A stretch of DNA of 52,295 bases, from assembly GCA_902536775.1 (NCBI GenBank), contig CACAYX010000005.1:1-52295 (forward strand), in the 5' to 3' direction. The notes below the pieces were generated by a model. It saw only the letters and a program-made list of their open reading frames with translations, was not told the DNA's origin and did no database searches. The stretch comes from an uncultured Prochlorococcus sp. (GTDB lineage: Bacteria; Cyanobacteriota; Cyanobacteriia; PCC-6307; Cyanobiaceae). Of the stretch, positions 27,413 to 37,234 are shown piece by piece. The stretch's first letter is position 1. Each line of letters opens with the position of its first letter. The translations under genes and the position numbers were made by a program.

Positions 27413-27957
27413 ACTTTTAGAATTTCCTTCTCTTTCTCAGACAATTTAGTTTCTATTAAAGCGATATATTTATCAGTAATTTTCTGAATTTCAGATTGAT
27501 TATCTCTCGATTCGTCAATTGAAATAAGGCCATCTTTTTCGTCTTTTTTTTCTTTATCAACAGCATCTCTTCTGATATTTCTCAAGGCTACTTTTCCTTC
27601 CTCGGCATATTTAGAGGCTAATTTACAAAATTCTTTTCTTCTTTCTTCTGTTAAGGGAGGAACATTTATTCTTATTACTTTCCCATCATTATTTGGAGTA
27701 ATACCTAAATCACTCATAGAAATTGACTTCTCTATCGCTTGTAAACATGAAATATCGAAAGGTTGTATTGAGATTGTTTGTGAATCAACAGTGCTTATAG
27801 TGGCTAGCGATTTGATTGGTGTTTCTGCTCCGTAGTACTCAACATTTACTCTGTCTAACAAGGAAGCATTAGCTCTACCTGTCCTAATTGTATTAAAGTT
27901 TCTTTGTGTGGCTTCAATACTTTTATTCATATTTTCTTGAATTTCTTTTTCTTTCAT
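27409..27957 (-). CDS. frr: Ribosome recycling factor
   Basis: A 182-residue RRF that splits post-termination ribosomes with EF-G. The sequence shows the typical [16 protein letters not shown] block near residues 20-35, [23 protein letters not shown] and a charged C-terminal helix. It follows pyrH with a 21-base gap on the same strand, a conserved bacterial pairing. It ends inside the start of the geranylgeranyl-reductase-family gene. Confidence 0.96.
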   Translation of the reverse strand: MKEKEIQENMNKSIEATQRNFNTIRTGRANASLLDRVNVEYYGAETPIKSLATISTVDSQTISIQPFDISCLQAIEKSISMSDLGITPNNDGKVIRINVPPLTEERRKEFCKLASKYAEEGKVALRNIRRDAVDKEKKDEKDGLISIDESRDNQSEIQKITDKYIALIETKLSEKEKEILKV

Positions 27958-27978
27958 AATTAAAAAATTAAATGATCT

Positions 27979-28683
27979 TTAACTAATTAAAGAGCCTATT
28001 GGCTCACCAGCAACAGCTTTAGAAATGTTTCCTTTTTTGAATATATCAAAAACCATAATTGGGATATTATTATCTTTGCAAAGTGCAATCGCGGTACTGT
28101 CCATTACTGCAATTTCATCACTAAGAACTTGTTGATAACTGAGAGAGGAATATTTTTTTGCATCTTTAAATTGATTTGGATCACGATCGTATACTCCATC
28201 AACCTTAGTAGCTTTCATAACAACTTCAGCGTTTATCTCTGCTGCCCTCAAAGCTGCCGTAGTATCAGTTGTAAAAAATGGATTCCCGCATCCACCTCCG
28301 AAAACTACAACTCTACCTTTTTCTAGGTGCCTCATGGCTCTTCTTCTGATGTAGGGTTCGGCAATTTCCTGCATTTCGATTGCTGTTTGCACTCTGGTTG
28401 CAACTCCAACTCTTTCAAGACCGTCTTGAAGTGAAATTGCGTTCATTACTGTTGCTAGCATCCCTACATAATCAGCAGTTGCGCGATCCATTCCGTCTGC
28501 AGATCCTTTAAGCCCCCTAAAAATGTTTCCACCACCAACAACTATTGCAAGTTGTACATTATTTTCTACTACTTTTGAAACATCCTCTGCAATTGATTGA
28601 ACTATAGCAGGATCAATACCGTAAGGTTTTTCACCCATTAGTGCTTCACCACTAAGTTTTAAGAGAACTCTTTTGTAAGTCAT
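27979..28683 (-). CDS. pyrH: Uridylate kinase
   Basis: A 234-residue UMP kinase of the amino acid kinase fold that makes UDP. The N-terminal [12 protein letters not shown], the GGGNIFRG loop near residue 50-58, the [14 protein letters not shown] block and the DGVYDRDPN motif all match the family. It lies directly upstream of frr on the same strand, as in many bacteria. Its upstream spacer to cobO is 126 bases, in which I see no gene. Confidence 0.96.
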   Translation of the reverse strand: MTYKRVLLKLSGEALMGEKPYGIDPAIVQSIAEDVSKVVENNVQLAIVVGGGNIFRGLKGSADGMDRATADYVGMLATVMNAISLQDGLERVGVATRVQTAIEMQEIAEPYIRRRAMRHLEKGRVVVFGGGCGNPFFTTDTTAALRAAEINAEVVMKATKVDGVYDRDPNQFKDAKKYSSLSYQQVLSDEIAVMDSTAIALCKDNNIPIMVFDIFKKGNISKAVAGEPIGSLIS

Positions 28684-28809
28684 TCAATAATTGTACTTTT
28701 AAGACCTTAGCAAGTAAATGTGCCAAATTTATTTTTTGTTCAGATATTGCTTGCGTCTTTAAACATTTCTAAACCTGCCTAATTAAAATTCAAATAAAAT
28801 TCACTTCAA

Positions 28810-29502
28810 CTAAAATTCAACGCACTTTTGTGCTTTTATTCCTTGATCTTTGAAAGGATGTCTTATTAGTTTCATTTCTGTAACTAGATCAGCGTAATTG
28901 ATGATTAAATCAGATGCTCCCCTTCCAGTTAAAACAATATGATTTTTTCTATTATTTAAGCTTTTTAAAAAAGTGATTATTTCTTCGGGTGCAAGATAAC
29001 CAAGTTTTGTCGCAATATTAATTTCATCAAGAATGATAAGTTTATAAGATTCGTTTTGTATGTATTTTTTAGCTAGTTGCCACGCCTCTTGAACTAATTT
29101 TTCATCTCTTATTCTATCTTGTGTTTCCCAAGTAAATCCCTCTCCTAATGAATGCCAAGATATGTTTGAAGACAAGTTTTTAAGTGCTTTTTCTTCTCCA
29201 GTGGTCCAGCCTCCTTTGATAAATTGAATTATTGCTACTTTATAGCCATGCCCTATCGTCCTTAAAGCCATACCCAAAGATGCAGTTGTCTTGCCCTTGC
29301 CATTTCCTGTGAAAACAATCAATAATCCTTTTTTTGTTTTTCTAATTTGTAGTCTTTCGGCTTGAATATCTTTTCTTTGCTGCATTCTTTTTTTATATGA
29401 GCTCTCATCGATATCTGGTGATAATTTACCTCCCATTCCAAGTTTATTTGCTTGATTATCGAGGTTAAATATTTTCTCAGAAGATGAAGGTTTTTCTTGC
29501 AT
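28810..29502 (-). CDS. cobO: Cob(I)alamin adenosyltransferase
   Basis: A 230-residue CobO/CobA-type enzyme that transfers adenosine from ATP to cob(I)alamin or its precursors. The P-loop FTGNGKGKTTASLGMALR lies near residues 64-81, followed by VAIIQFIKGGWTTGEE and the late VLTGRGAS block. An N-terminal extension of about 50 residues is polar. It is preceded by the recombinase gene on the same strand by 34 bases. It complements the cobK and CobW-like genes in the window. Confidence 0.93.
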   Translation of the reverse strand: MQEKPSSSEKIFNLDNQANKLGMGGKLSPDIDESSYKKRMQQRKDIQAERLQIRKTKKGLLIVFTGNGKGKTTASLGMALRTIGHGYKVAIIQFIKGGWTTGEEKALKNLSSNISWHSLGEGFTWETQDRIRDEKLVQEAWQLAKKYIQNESYKLIILDEINIATKLGYLAPEEIITFLKSLNNRKNHIVLTGRGASDLIINYADLVTEMKLIRHPFKDQGIKAQKCVEF

Positions 29503-29536
29503 ATGACTCTTATTTTTATTTAATTATTATAAATCT

Positions 29537-30706
29537 TTAAATATTATTAACTCTTTTAACCTTTAGAAGTGCATTATTTACTGCCTGTTGTTGATCTCTT
29601 TTAGTAATCCAGTGGTGATAAGTTTGAGTATGTAAACTAACCGAATGTCCCATCATTCTGGCAGCCACAGTATCAGGTAAATCATAAAAAATTGTTCTAA
29701 CTGCCCAAGCATGCCTGAGATCATAAGGTTTTATTTGTAAAGAGTAACGCTTAAACTGGTCTGTAATTTTTTTTCCAATATTTTGTAAGGTTGTAATTTT
29801 AAGGTCTCTATTAATTTTTGGTAGAAGTTCTGGATTCTCACCAAGTTTTGATAATTCGAACTTTTCCACCCATTCAGGATGAAATGGCCAAACTTGATGT
29901 TCCCCAGTTTTAGTCGTAGGTAAAACTCTAATAATTTTGTCCCCAAAATTAGTAAGAGAACTTAAATCACAAAAAAATACTTCATGATTCCTTAATCCAT
30001 ATGTAGCCATCAAACCAAAAACAAATTTCCAAGACTTGTTTGGTATCGTCTCCCATAGTTTCTCTATTAATTCGTCTTTAGGTAGATCCCTAAATCCTGC
30101 TTTGTTCAGGCCATAACCTCTAGATTTTAATTTCCAATCTTCTGGTAGTTTAATGTCCAAAAACTTAGCCAAAACACTTAAAGAAGTAGCGCATTGTTTC
30201 CTACTTCTGGTACCTTCCTTATAACTTTCAAGCGTTTTTTGAAATATTTTTTCTAAAGCTTCATTCTCATATTCATGGTAAATATTAATGATTCTTTTCA
30301 TATATGGTTTGTAAGAACTTCTCCAAGTAGTTTTTCTTGTACTGGTTCGAAAATCACTTTTATTTTCTTTAAAAAAAAATTCCTCAAATTGATTTAATCT
30401 TTTTGGAAATTCAAACCCATCTTTTTTTTCCTTTTTATAAGGCTTTCCTATCCAATTAATCCAATCAAATTGATTCAATTCCAATTGCAAATTGATTAAT
30501 TGTAATTTTTTTTTGGCCTCCTCTAATCCAGAACTATCAGCCCTTAAACCCAGAGATATTCTTTGAATTTTAAAGTTATTGTTATCTTCTTTGGAGGGTA
30601 GTGAACCACGAATATTTAATTTCTCTCCTCTTTTCTCAATTTTAAGCTTGCTGCCTTGAGTAGCAAATTTATCATTGACATAATTAATTTCCTGAATTAC
30701 GTTCAT
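29537..30706 (-). CDS. Tyrosine recombinase (phage integrase family), lone gene
   Basis: A 389-residue protein. The first 200 residues are lysine-rich with a coiled-coil and SAM-like N-terminal domain. The C-terminal half is a tyrosine recombinase domain: the first Arg is in GLRNHE, the second in PYDLRHAW, MMGHS supplies the His, and Tyr lies in TQTYHHW. The His of the usual HxxR box is replaced by Tyr (YDLR). There is no phage neighbour and no repeat pair that I could see. It is divergent from hemH. Function could be a site-specific recombinase or a domesticated DNA-binding protein. Confidence 0.85.
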   Translation of the reverse strand: MNVIQEINYVNDKFATQGSKLKIEKRGEKLNIRGSLPSKEDNNNFKIQRISLGLRADSSGLEEAKKKLQLINLQLELNQFDWINWIGKPYKKEKKDGFEFPKRLNQFEEFFFKENKSDFRTSTRKTTWRSSYKPYMKRIINIYHEYENEALEKIFQKTLESYKEGTRSRKQCATSLSVLAKFLDIKLPEDWKLKSRGYGLNKAGFRDLPKDELIEKLWETIPNKSWKFVFGLMATYGLRNHEVFFCDLSSLTNFGDKIIRVLPTTKTGEHQVWPFHPEWVEKFELSKLGENPELLPKINRDLKITTLQNIGKKITDQFKRYSLQIKPYDLRHAWAVRTIFYDLPDTVAARMMGHSVSLHTQTYHHWITKRDQQQAVNNALLKVKRVNNI

Positions 30707-30725
30707 TTACTTATATAATTGACCA

Positions 30726-30731
30726 TATAAT
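30726..30731 (+). promoter_or_regulatory. Likely -10 element for hemH
   Basis: A perfect TATAAT lies 40 bases before the hemH ATG in the divergent spacer with the recombinase gene. A second TATAAT lies at 30714-30719. I see no good -35 at standard spacing for either. Only the -10 match supports this. Confidence 0.4.
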
Positions 30732-30771
30732 GACGTTTTTAATGTTGATTTTCAATCTTCATAAATTTTAA

Positions 30772-31947
30772 ATGGATAAAATAGGCGTCTTATTAATGAA
30801 TTTAGGAGGGCCTGAACGCATTACTGACGTAGGCCCATTCTTATACAATCTTTTTTCTGATCCAGAAATTATCAGGACGCCGTTCCCTGTTTTTCAAAAG
30901 CCCCTAGCTTGGTTAATTAGCACGCTTAGGAGCACTACTTCACAACAGGCTTACCTTTCTATAGGTGGAGGTTCACCTATCAGAAGGATAACTGAACAAC
31001 AAGCAAGAGAATTACAATCTAAATTAAGGAACAAGGGATTTAATGCTACTACCTATATCGCTATGAGGTATTGGCATCCTTTTACCGAATCAGCAATAGC
31101 TGATATGAAAGCAGATGGAATAGATCAAGTTGTTGTAATACCCTTGTATCCACATTTTTCGATAAGTACTAGTGGTTCGAGCTTTAGGGAATTAAAAAAA
31201 TTGCGAGATTCTGATGATGAATTTAAGAAGGTTCCGATGAGATGTGTAAGGAGTTGGTTCAGTCAATCAGGTTATTTAAAGTCTATGGTCGAATTAATTT
31301 CTGAACAAATTTCACTTTGTGAATCACCTACAAAAGCCCATATATTTTTTACTGCTCACGGAGTTCCTAAGAGTTACGTAGAAGAAGCTGGGGACCCTTA
31401 TAAACAACAAATTGAAGATTGTTCTTTGTTAATTATAAATGAGTTGGAAAAATGTTTAGGGCATAGTAACCCTTATACACTTTCTTATCAAAGTAGAGTT
31501 GGTCCTGTTGAATGGTTGAAGCCTTATACAGAAGAAGTGTTGGCTGATCTTGGAAGGTCAAATGTTGATGATCTGATTGTGGTCCCTATAAGTTTCGTTG
31601 GAGAGCATATCGAAACTTTGCAAGAAATTGATATTGAATATAAAGAAATTGCTGAAAAGGCTGGTATTAAAAACTTTCGGAGAGTTAAGGCTTTAAATAC
31701 TCATCCTACTTTTATTGAAGGCCTTAGTGATCTAGTGATTTCCTGTTTGGAAGGCCCTCTTGTTAACATAGAGGAGGCTTCTCAGTTGCCTGAGAAAGTT
31801 AAACTTTATCCCCAAGAGAAGTGGCAATGGGGTTGGAATAATAGTTCAGAAGTTTGGAACGGAAGGGTTGCAATGATTATTTTTCTTGTACTTTTTATTG
31901 AACTTATTTCAGGCTCTGGACCTCTACATAAATTAGGCATTTTATAA
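30772..31947 (+). CDS. hemH: Ferrochelatase with C-terminal chlorophyll-binding (HLIP-type) helix
   Basis: A 391-residue ferrochelatase that inserts iron into protoporphyrin IX. The catalytic His lies in [19 protein letters not shown] near residue 198, and the N-terminal LLMNLGGPE block is typical. The last 45 residues form an extra domain: a Pro/Trp-rich linker, then [22 protein letters not shown], which carries the chlorophyll a/b-binding motif with a membrane helix. This fusion is usual in cyanobacterial HemH and anchors it in the thylakoid. It is divergent from the recombinase gene. Confidence 0.95.
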   Translation: MDKIGVLLMNLGGPERITDVGPFLYNLFSDPEIIRTPFPVFQKPLAWLISTLRSTTSQQAYLSIGGGSPIRRITEQQARELQSKLRNKGFNATTYIAMRYWHPFTESAIADMKADGIDQVVVIPLYPHFSISTSGSSFRELKKLRDSDDEFKKVPMRCVRSWFSQSGYLKSMVELISEQISLCESPTKAHIFFTAHGVPKSYVEEAGDPYKQQIEDCSLLIINELEKCLGHSNPYTLSYQSRVGPVEWLKPYTEEVLADLGRSNVDDLIVVPISFVGEHIETLQEIDIEYKEIAEKAGIKNFRRVKALNTHPTFIEGLSDLVISCLEGPLVNIEEASQLPEKVKLYPQEKWQWGWNNSSEVWNGRVAMIIFLVLFIELISGSGPLHKLGIL

Positions 31948-32053
31948 AGAATAATTGAAATTTATTTGGATATTATAAATTTATTGAAAGATTTTTTTGA
32001 ATACATTTCTGACATTACATTTCTAAATGAGGCAAAAGTATTTAATTAAGATT

Positions 32054-32072
32054 AATATTTATAGTAAATATT
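32054..32072. promoter_or_regulatory. Perfect dyad just before ilvB
   Basis: AATATTTA (32054-32061), the three bases TAG, and TAAATATT (32065-32072) form a perfect eight-base dyad ending 11 bases before the ilvB GTG. A TATAGT (32060-32065) lies across its centre and could be a -10, so the dyad may overlap the core promoter or form a hairpin in the leader. Chance is possible in AT-rich sequence. Confidence 0.35.
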
Positions 32073-32083
32073 GAATTTCTTTA

Positions 32084-33847
32084 GTGACCCTTACGTCGAG
32101 ATCCTTTTCAAAGGGTAGTTCAAAAAATGAAAATCCAGTTTGGACAACTGGGGCAGATGCACTAATGGATTCTTTAAAAATTCATGGTGTAAAAGTTATA
32201 TTTGGATATCCTGGAGGAGCCATACTACCGATATATGATGCTGTTCATAAGGCAGAACAAGAAGGTTGGTTAAAGCATTATATGGTTAGGCATGAACAAG
32301 GTGGTTCCCATGCGGCTGATGGATATGCAAGATCTACTGGTGAAGTAGGAGTATGTTTTGGGACCTCAGGCCCAGGTGCAACAAATTTGGTAACTGGAAT
32401 TGCTACTGCGCAAATGGATTCAGTCCCCTTAGTTGTAGTTACAGGTCAAGTCCCAAGACCTGCTATAGGCACAGACGCTTTTCAAGAAACTGATATTTTT
32501 GGTATAACTCTTCCAATAGTGAAACATTCATGGGTAATAAGAGATCCTTCAGATATCGGGAAAGTAGTTTCTGAAGCTTTTTTTATAGCCTCATCTGGAA
32601 GACCTGGCCCTGTCTTAATTGATATACCCAAAGATGTAGGTCAAGAGTTCTTTAATTACCAAAGAGTTTTGCCTGGTGAGATTATTCCTAAAGGTTTTAA
32701 AAGGAATGGAAAAATTAATGATTGCGATATCCATAAAGCAATTAAATTAATAGAAGATTCTGAAAGACCTCTTCTATATATAGGAGGTGGGGCAATATCT
32801 TCAGGGGCTCATGATGCAATAAAAACTTTGGCTAAGAATTATCAAATACCAGTTACCACAACCTTAATGGGGAAGGGCGCTTTTGATGAGAAAGACAATT
32901 TATCAGTAGGGATGTTAGGAATGCATGGAACTGCTTACGCAAATTTCGCTGTTACAGAATGCGATCTTTTAATTGCTATTGGAGCTAGATTCGATGATAG
33001 GGTGACAGGAAAATTAGATACTTTTGCACCTAATGCAAAGGTAATTCACATAGATATTGATCCGGCAGAAGTTAATAAAAATAGGCGTGTAGATGTTGCA
33101 ATTGTTTCTGATGTTTCAAAAGCTGTTCTCAAAATTAATGAACAATCTCAAAAAAATAAATTTACTTGTCAGACGAAAAAATGGTTAGAAAAAATTGATT
33201 TTTGGAAAAATAAACACCCTTTATATGACCCACCTAAAGAAGGAGAAATTTACCCTCAGGAGGTTCTTTTAAAAGTGAGGGAACTTTCACCCGATGCTTA
33301 TGTAACTACGGATGTTGGACAACATCAGATGTGGGCTGCGCAATATCTTAGGAATTCTCCTAGAAAATGGATTAGTAGTGCAGGCTTAGGAACTATGGGT
33401 TTTGGATTGCCAGCAGCCATTGGAGTAAAAGCAGCATTACCTAATTCAGATGTAATTTGTATTGCAGGAGATGCAAGTGTCTTAATGAATATTCAAGAAT
33501 TAGGAACTTTATCTCAATATGGCCTAAAGGTGAAATTGATTATTATTAATAACCGCTGGCAAGGGATGGTAAGACAATGGCAGGAAAGTTTTTACGATGA
33601 AAGATATTCCTCATCTGACATGAGTTGTGGTGAACCTGATTTTGTAAAACTTGCTGAGTCTTTTGGAGTTAAAGGATACTTGATTTCTGATAGAAAACAA
33701 TTACAGAATGAATTAAAAAATGCGCTTGACCATGACGGACCTACCTTGATTAATATTCTTGTCAGAAGAGGTGAAAATTGTTATCCAATGGTTCCTCCTG
33801 GTAAAAGTAATGCTCAAATGGTTGGATATGTTAATTGTGAAGACTAA
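32084..33847 (+). CDS. ilvB: Acetolactate synthase large subunit
   Basis: A 587-residue thiamine-diphosphate enzyme that makes acetolactate or acetohydroxybutyrate for branched amino acids. The N-terminal [13 protein letters not shown] and the activating Glu in [15 protein letters not shown] near residue 69 are present. The FAD-related middle domain is full length, and the ThDP/Mg motif [12 protein letters not shown] lies near residue 460, with its [12 protein letters not shown] follow-up. The start is a GTG; no ATG lies nearby. The small subunit gene is not in the window. Confidence 0.96.
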   Translation: MTLTSRSFSKGSSKNENPVWTTGADALMDSLKIHGVKVIFGYPGGAILPIYDAVHKAEQEGWLKHYMVRHEQGGSHAADGYARSTGEVGVCFGTSGPGATNLVTGIATAQMDSVPLVVVTGQVPRPAIGTDAFQETDIFGITLPIVKHSWVIRDPSDIGKVVSEAFFIASSGRPGPVLIDIPKDVGQEFFNYQRVLPGEIIPKGFKRNGKINDCDIHKAIKLIEDSERPLLYIGGGAISSGAHDAIKTLAKNYQIPVTTTLMGKGAFDEKDNLSVGMLGMHGTAYANFAVTECDLLIAIGARFDDRVTGKLDTFAPNAKVIHIDIDPAEVNKNRRVDVAIVSDVSKAVLKINEQSQKNKFTCQTKKWLEKIDFWKNKHPLYDPPKEGEIYPQEVLLKVRELSPDAYVTTDVGQHQMWAAQYLRNSPRKWISSAGLGTMGFGLPAAIGVKAALPNSDVICIAGDASVLMNIQELGTLSQYGLKVKLIIINNRWQGMVRQWQESFYDERYSSSDMSCGEPDFVKLAESFGVKGYLISDRKQLQNELKNALDHDGPTLINILVRRGENCYPMVPPGKSNAQMVGYVNCED

Positions 33848-33913
33848 TTTTTTGAAATTCGTCACTTTAAAAAATTAACTTTAAGAAAATTTAAAAACTT
33901 AGATGTTTCTGAA

Positions 33914-34264
33914 TTGAAAAAAGTATCAAAAATTTTAATAATAGCCTGCTTGATTGTTCTTAATCCTGTAATAGTTAACTCGGCCGAAATTCTTCAAATT
34001 AAAAGTTCAAATATTATTTTGGTGGGGGATCAAAATAGGAATTTAACGATTGGACTATTTTGTGTAGATGTAAATGAAAATGATGAGCTTGAAGCAACCA
34101 ATTTACTTAAGAGTGAATTCCCAAGGGGAAGCAAAGTTAAAATAAAACCTTTTGGTTTCAAAGAGAATGTTTTGTTAGCCAAAGTTTTTAATATTAAAGG
34201 TACTAAGGAGATGACTGAATTATTAGTCGCTAAAGACTTAACTAGTAAAATTTGTCCAAGTTAA
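33914..34264 (+). CDS. Small exported protein resembling a staphylococcal-nuclease fold
   Basis: A 116-residue protein with an N-terminal signal (residues 4-23, ILIIACLIVLNPVIVNS) and a predicted mature part of about 92 residues. The middle and end, FPRGSKVKIKPFGFKE, LLAKVFNIKG and ELLVAKDLTSKIC, recall the SNase beta-barrel (RGxxV, LAxVF, LVxxGLA). The catalytic Arg/Glu pattern of active nucleases is not evident to me, so a binding role is possible. The start is a TTG. I call the fold with low confidence. Confidence 0.5.
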   Translation: MKKVSKILIIACLIVLNPVIVNSAEILQIKSSNIILVGDQNRNLTIGLFCVDVNENDELEATNLLKSEFPRGSKVKIKPFGFKENVLLAKVFNIKGTKEMTELLVAKDLTSKICPS

Positions 34265-34270
34265 CTAACT

Positions 34271-35053
34271 CTAAGAGCAAATAAAATTCCATTGTCTCAA
34301 GAATGTTTTGCTCTTTCTCCAAGAATTAAATTCATTTTTTAATTTGTATGTGCATAAATTTGAAATGTCTATATTTGTATAAGGAATGTTCTCACTTAAA
34401 AGTTGTCCATAGGCAGATCTTTTGAGATCAAGTTGATTTAAGTTTTGCTCTTTGAAGTGATTTGTATCACTTAAACAAAGATCTATTTCAGTTTTAATGA
34501 AATTCAACGTTATTTTTTTGTTTTCGGCCTTTCTATAAAATTCCTTGAGTGTAAATTGATCAACTAGATAATGTTCCTTAGAAATAGATGGTCCTATGGC
34601 AACAAGTAAGTTATCTCTAGATGTCCCAAAATTATCGAAAATTTTAACTAGATTTTTTATTATTTTTTTTTCTAAACCTTTTCTTCCACAATGTAAGGCT
34701 GCTACGTTTCTTGTCCTTTTATCGGCAAAAAATATTGGCATGCAATCAGCCGTGTAAATCCATAAGTTTTGATTGCATTTATTGCCAATAAGACCATCTG
34801 CATCAGTCTTACAACCTTTTTGCGAAAGTGATCCAAGGACTATCACATTACTGTGAATTTGATTGGCAACACAATTTATGTAATTTTCATTAAAGTGATT
34901 CCCTAATAATTGAAGAAATTTCTCAGAGCTAGACTTTGTAAAATATGCATGTTTGAAATTATATTGACTTAGGATAGGTGATGAATAATACTCAAATTTT
35001 TTGTTCTGAATAAAAATTTCAGCTTTTGGGAAAGATATTTCTTTGTATGGAAT
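34271..35053 (-). CDS. yfiH: YfiH/laccase-domain protein (Zn-dependent purine nucleoside-type), apparent ATT start
   Basis: A 260-residue member of the YfiH (multicopper polyphenol oxidase-like, now also purine nucleoside phosphorylase/editing) family. Zn ligands are expected as His in NQIHS, Cys in TADCMPIFF and His in ALHCGRKGL; the usual GWRG is GRKG here. The frame from 35083 to 34847 contains no ATG, GTG, TTG or CTG. The first GTG (34846) would drop the first Zn His and the KHAYFTK block. An ATT at 35053-35051 has AGGAG eight bases upstream, so I place the start there. It follows tab2 by 22 bases. Confidence 0.75.
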   Translation of the reverse strand: MPYKEISFPKAEIFIQNKKFEYYSSPILSQYNFKHAYFTKSSSEKFLQLLGNHFNENYINCVANQIHSNVIVLGSLSQKGCKTDADGLIGNKCNQNLWIYTADCMPIFFADKRTRNVAALHCGRKGLEKKIIKNLVKIFDNFGTSRDNLLVAIGPSISKEHYLVDQFTLKEFYRKAENKKITLNFIKTEIDLCLSDTNHFKEQNLNQLDLKRSAYGQLLSENIPYTNIDISNLCTYKLKNEFNSWRKSKTFLRQWNFICS

Positions 35054-35075
35054 AGTTCCTGCTCCTAAGCTGAAT

Positions 35076-35981
35076 TTATGAAATTAATTCAATATCTCTC
35101 AAGATCCAGAATCCTGCAAATTTTTCGATGTATGGCGTTGACTGTATGGAAATAAATTGATAACCAAAAGAATTTTTTTTATTCTCTAAAAATTTTTTAC
35201 TCATAATGTTTGCATCTTTTTCTGGTAAATCGGTTACCAGCCACTTATCGTCTTCTGAAGCTTCAAGTATGAGTTGGTTCTTATTGATAACTAATTTAAT
35301 AGGTTCTAAACAACTGAACCATGCTGAAAGTGCTAAGGATCTATCTTTGCTAAAAAGTCTTAATCCTGGAACTAAGTAGTTATCATTTAAATCTTGCTGA
35401 ATTGGAAAAATATCTCCAAATTCCATAGGCCAATTTTCTGCTGATTTTAATTCGCCAATAGATATTTCAGAAATAGTTAAAGCATCACCTCTTACTGCTT
35501 CTGGTAGAGGTTGAGGAAGGTTTTCCATTTTAGAAGTAAAAGAAGGAGCTAATACTCCTCTTACATAACCTTTTTCCTTTGGATAAATCTCTTTTTCAAG
35601 AAATTCAATTCTATCTAATAAATTGTAAGTTCTCCTACTTACAAGAGCCTCAATACTTACGGCCTCCAGAGATTTCTTGATAATCGATTTCATTGAAGAC
35701 CGCCAGAATCGAACTATCGAAGGTTTCGACCACCCTAGTTTTCTTGCTTCACTTATTGCTTCATTCAGGGCCTTCGTAAGCCATACTGAATTAACTTCAT
35801 TGGCAGGGCATTTTTTATTCCAAAAAAAAATATCTTTTGTCTTATAACTTCTTGTAGAGCAAATAATTAACTCCCACCTTTTTTTTCCATTTGATTCAAT
35901 AATTGGTCTTGAGTAAAAGTCTAATTCCCAATCTGAAATTTTTAATTTAAGACTCGACTCCATTTCTTTATTAGTGTTCAT
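35076..35981 (-). CDS. Tab2/Atab2-like RNA-binding protein (DUF1092)
   Basis: A 301-residue protein of the Tab2 family (DUF1092), found in cyanobacteria and chloroplasts. The opening SDWELDFYSRPIIESNGKKR and the following WELIICS match the family start, and the central LPQPLPEAVRGDAL and LRLFSKDRSLALSAWF blocks are typical. In algae and plants Tab2 is needed to translate photosystem I and II reaction-centre mRNAs, which suggests the same here. The ATG overlaps the S1 gene stop by four bases, so the two are coupled. Confidence 0.87.
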   Translation of the reverse strand: MNTNKEMESSLKLKISDWELDFYSRPIIESNGKKRWELIICSTRSYKTKDIFFWNKKCPANEVNSVWLTKALNEAISEARKLGWSKPSIVRFWRSSMKSIIKKSLEAVSIEALVSRRTYNLLDRIEFLEKEIYPKEKGYVRGVLAPSFTSKMENLPQPLPEAVRGDALTISEISIGELKSAENWPMEFGDIFPIQQDLNDNYLVPGLRLFSKDRSLALSAWFSCLEPIKLVINKNQLILEASEDDKWLVTDLPEKDANIMSKKFLENKKNSFGYQFISIQSTPYIEKFAGFWILRDIELIS

Positions 35982-37168
35982 TTATCTTGTTCTTTTTTAT
36001 CGAAGAGTGCTTTAGTTTTTAGTGCTCTTTCTGTGGCTTCTTGCATAACTTTTTGCTTGTCAATAATTAATTCTCCCGCAGAGTTTTCTAGAAGTGCTGT
36101 ATTGAGACCAATGCGCCCTTTTTCAAGGTCTATTTCAGATACTAAAGCTTTTATCATTTCCCCTTCTCTAAAAACTTCTCTTAAAGAACGAATCGATCCA
36201 TTTGTTAGTGAGGATTGATGAAGAAGTCCACTAGCTCCACCTAAATCTATAAAGAAGCCATATGGTTTTACTGCTAAAACTTCTCCTTCAATTAATTGAC
36301 CTAATTCTAAACTTAAAAGTTTAGAGACTAATGATGCTTTCTTTTCAGAGAGAACTAATTTTCTGGATTCTGGATTCACCTCAAGAAACGCTACTTTTAG
36401 AGTTTTGCTAACAAAAGATTGATAGTCTTGACCATCTTCAAGTTGGGATCTTGGTATGAATCCTCTCAATCCATCTACATCACACGTAAGACCACCTCTA
36501 TTAAATCCATTAATTAAAACGTTAATTAATTCTCCATTTTTTGCGGAACTTGATACTTTCTCCCAACTTTGCCTAAGAATTAATGCCCGAGCACTCACTG
36601 TTACCATCCCATCAGCGTTTTGTTCTTTGATAACCAAAACTTCCATTTCAAGGCCTATAGAAAATTTTTCTTTAAAGTTAGTTATGACACCCAAACCACA
36701 TTCTTTTTTGGGCATATAACCAGGTGCTTTCCCACCAATGTCAACATATAGCCCATCACTTTCGATTGCTATAACCTTACCTGAAATTGTTTCTCCTGTA
36801 GCACCAATTGGCTCATTTTCATTTAAAGCCTCCAAAAAAGCACTTTCATCAAAATCGAATTCATCAACAGTTCTTTCTAGTTGAAAATCTGTGTTTTTCT
36901 CAGAAAAAATAAGGGGTCTATTTAAGTCTTGTTGAGAAATATCAAAATCCTTTGTGTTCTCAATTTCTTTTACCGAATCATCTTTAATGATTTGAGGTTT
37001 GATTGTGATATTTTCTTTTTTAATTTCTTCTTGCGAATTGGTTTGCTCATTATCTATTCCTTGGGATTTTTTTTGAGTATCTTTCTTGCTTATATGAAGA
37101 ACCTGAAGAGGTTTTTTGTTGCCCTTTAGCTGGCTATTATCTTGGGGATTTTTATTACTGACTCCCAT
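35978..37168 (-). CDS. rps1b: S1-domain ribosomal protein homologue (S1b type)
   Basis: A 396-residue RNA-binding protein. Residues 1-110 are polar and basic-acidic, low complexity. Three S1 domains follow: near residues 120-190 (ETISGKVIAIESDGLYVDIG), 205-270 (GELINVLINGFNRGGLTCDV), and 285-360 (GQLIEGEVLAVKPYGFFIDLG). Cyanobacteria carry a second S1 gene besides the main ribosomal one, and domain number here suits that. Its pairing with tab2 suggests a role in photosystem mRNA translation, which is inference. Confidence 0.85.
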   Translation of the reverse strand: MGVSNKNPQDNSQLKGNKKPLQVLHISKKDTQKKSQGIDNEQTNSQEEIKKENITIKPQIIKDDSVKEIENTKDFDISQQDLNRPLIFSEKNTDFQLERTVDEFDFDESAFLEALNENEPIGATGETISGKVIAIESDGLYVDIGGKAPGYMPKKECGLGVITNFKEKFSIGLEMEVLVIKEQNADGMVTVSARALILRQSWEKVSSSAKNGELINVLINGFNRGGLTCDVDGLRGFIPRSQLEDGQDYQSFVSKTLKVAFLEVNPESRKLVLSEKKASLVSKLLSLELGQLIEGEVLAVKPYGFFIDLGGASGLLHQSSLTNGSIRSLREVFREGEMIKALVSEIDLEKGRIGLNTALLENSAGELIIDKQKVMQEATERALKTKALFDKKEQDK

Positions 37169-37234
37169 CGTAGGTAAAATAAGAATAATTAATTATTAAC
37201 ATACTCTAAATGTTAGTACTCAAAATTAAAATTA

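Noticed and set aside
29400-30780. Attachment-site repeats or a tRNA target around the recombinase gene
   Set aside because: I compared the flanks by eye and saw no direct repeat or tRNA-like fold; AT-rich short matches are expected by chance.
34271-34846. Shorter yfiH from the GTG at 34846 (191 residues)
   Set aside because: It would remove the family's N-terminal third and a zinc-ligand His that are intact in the same frame upstream.
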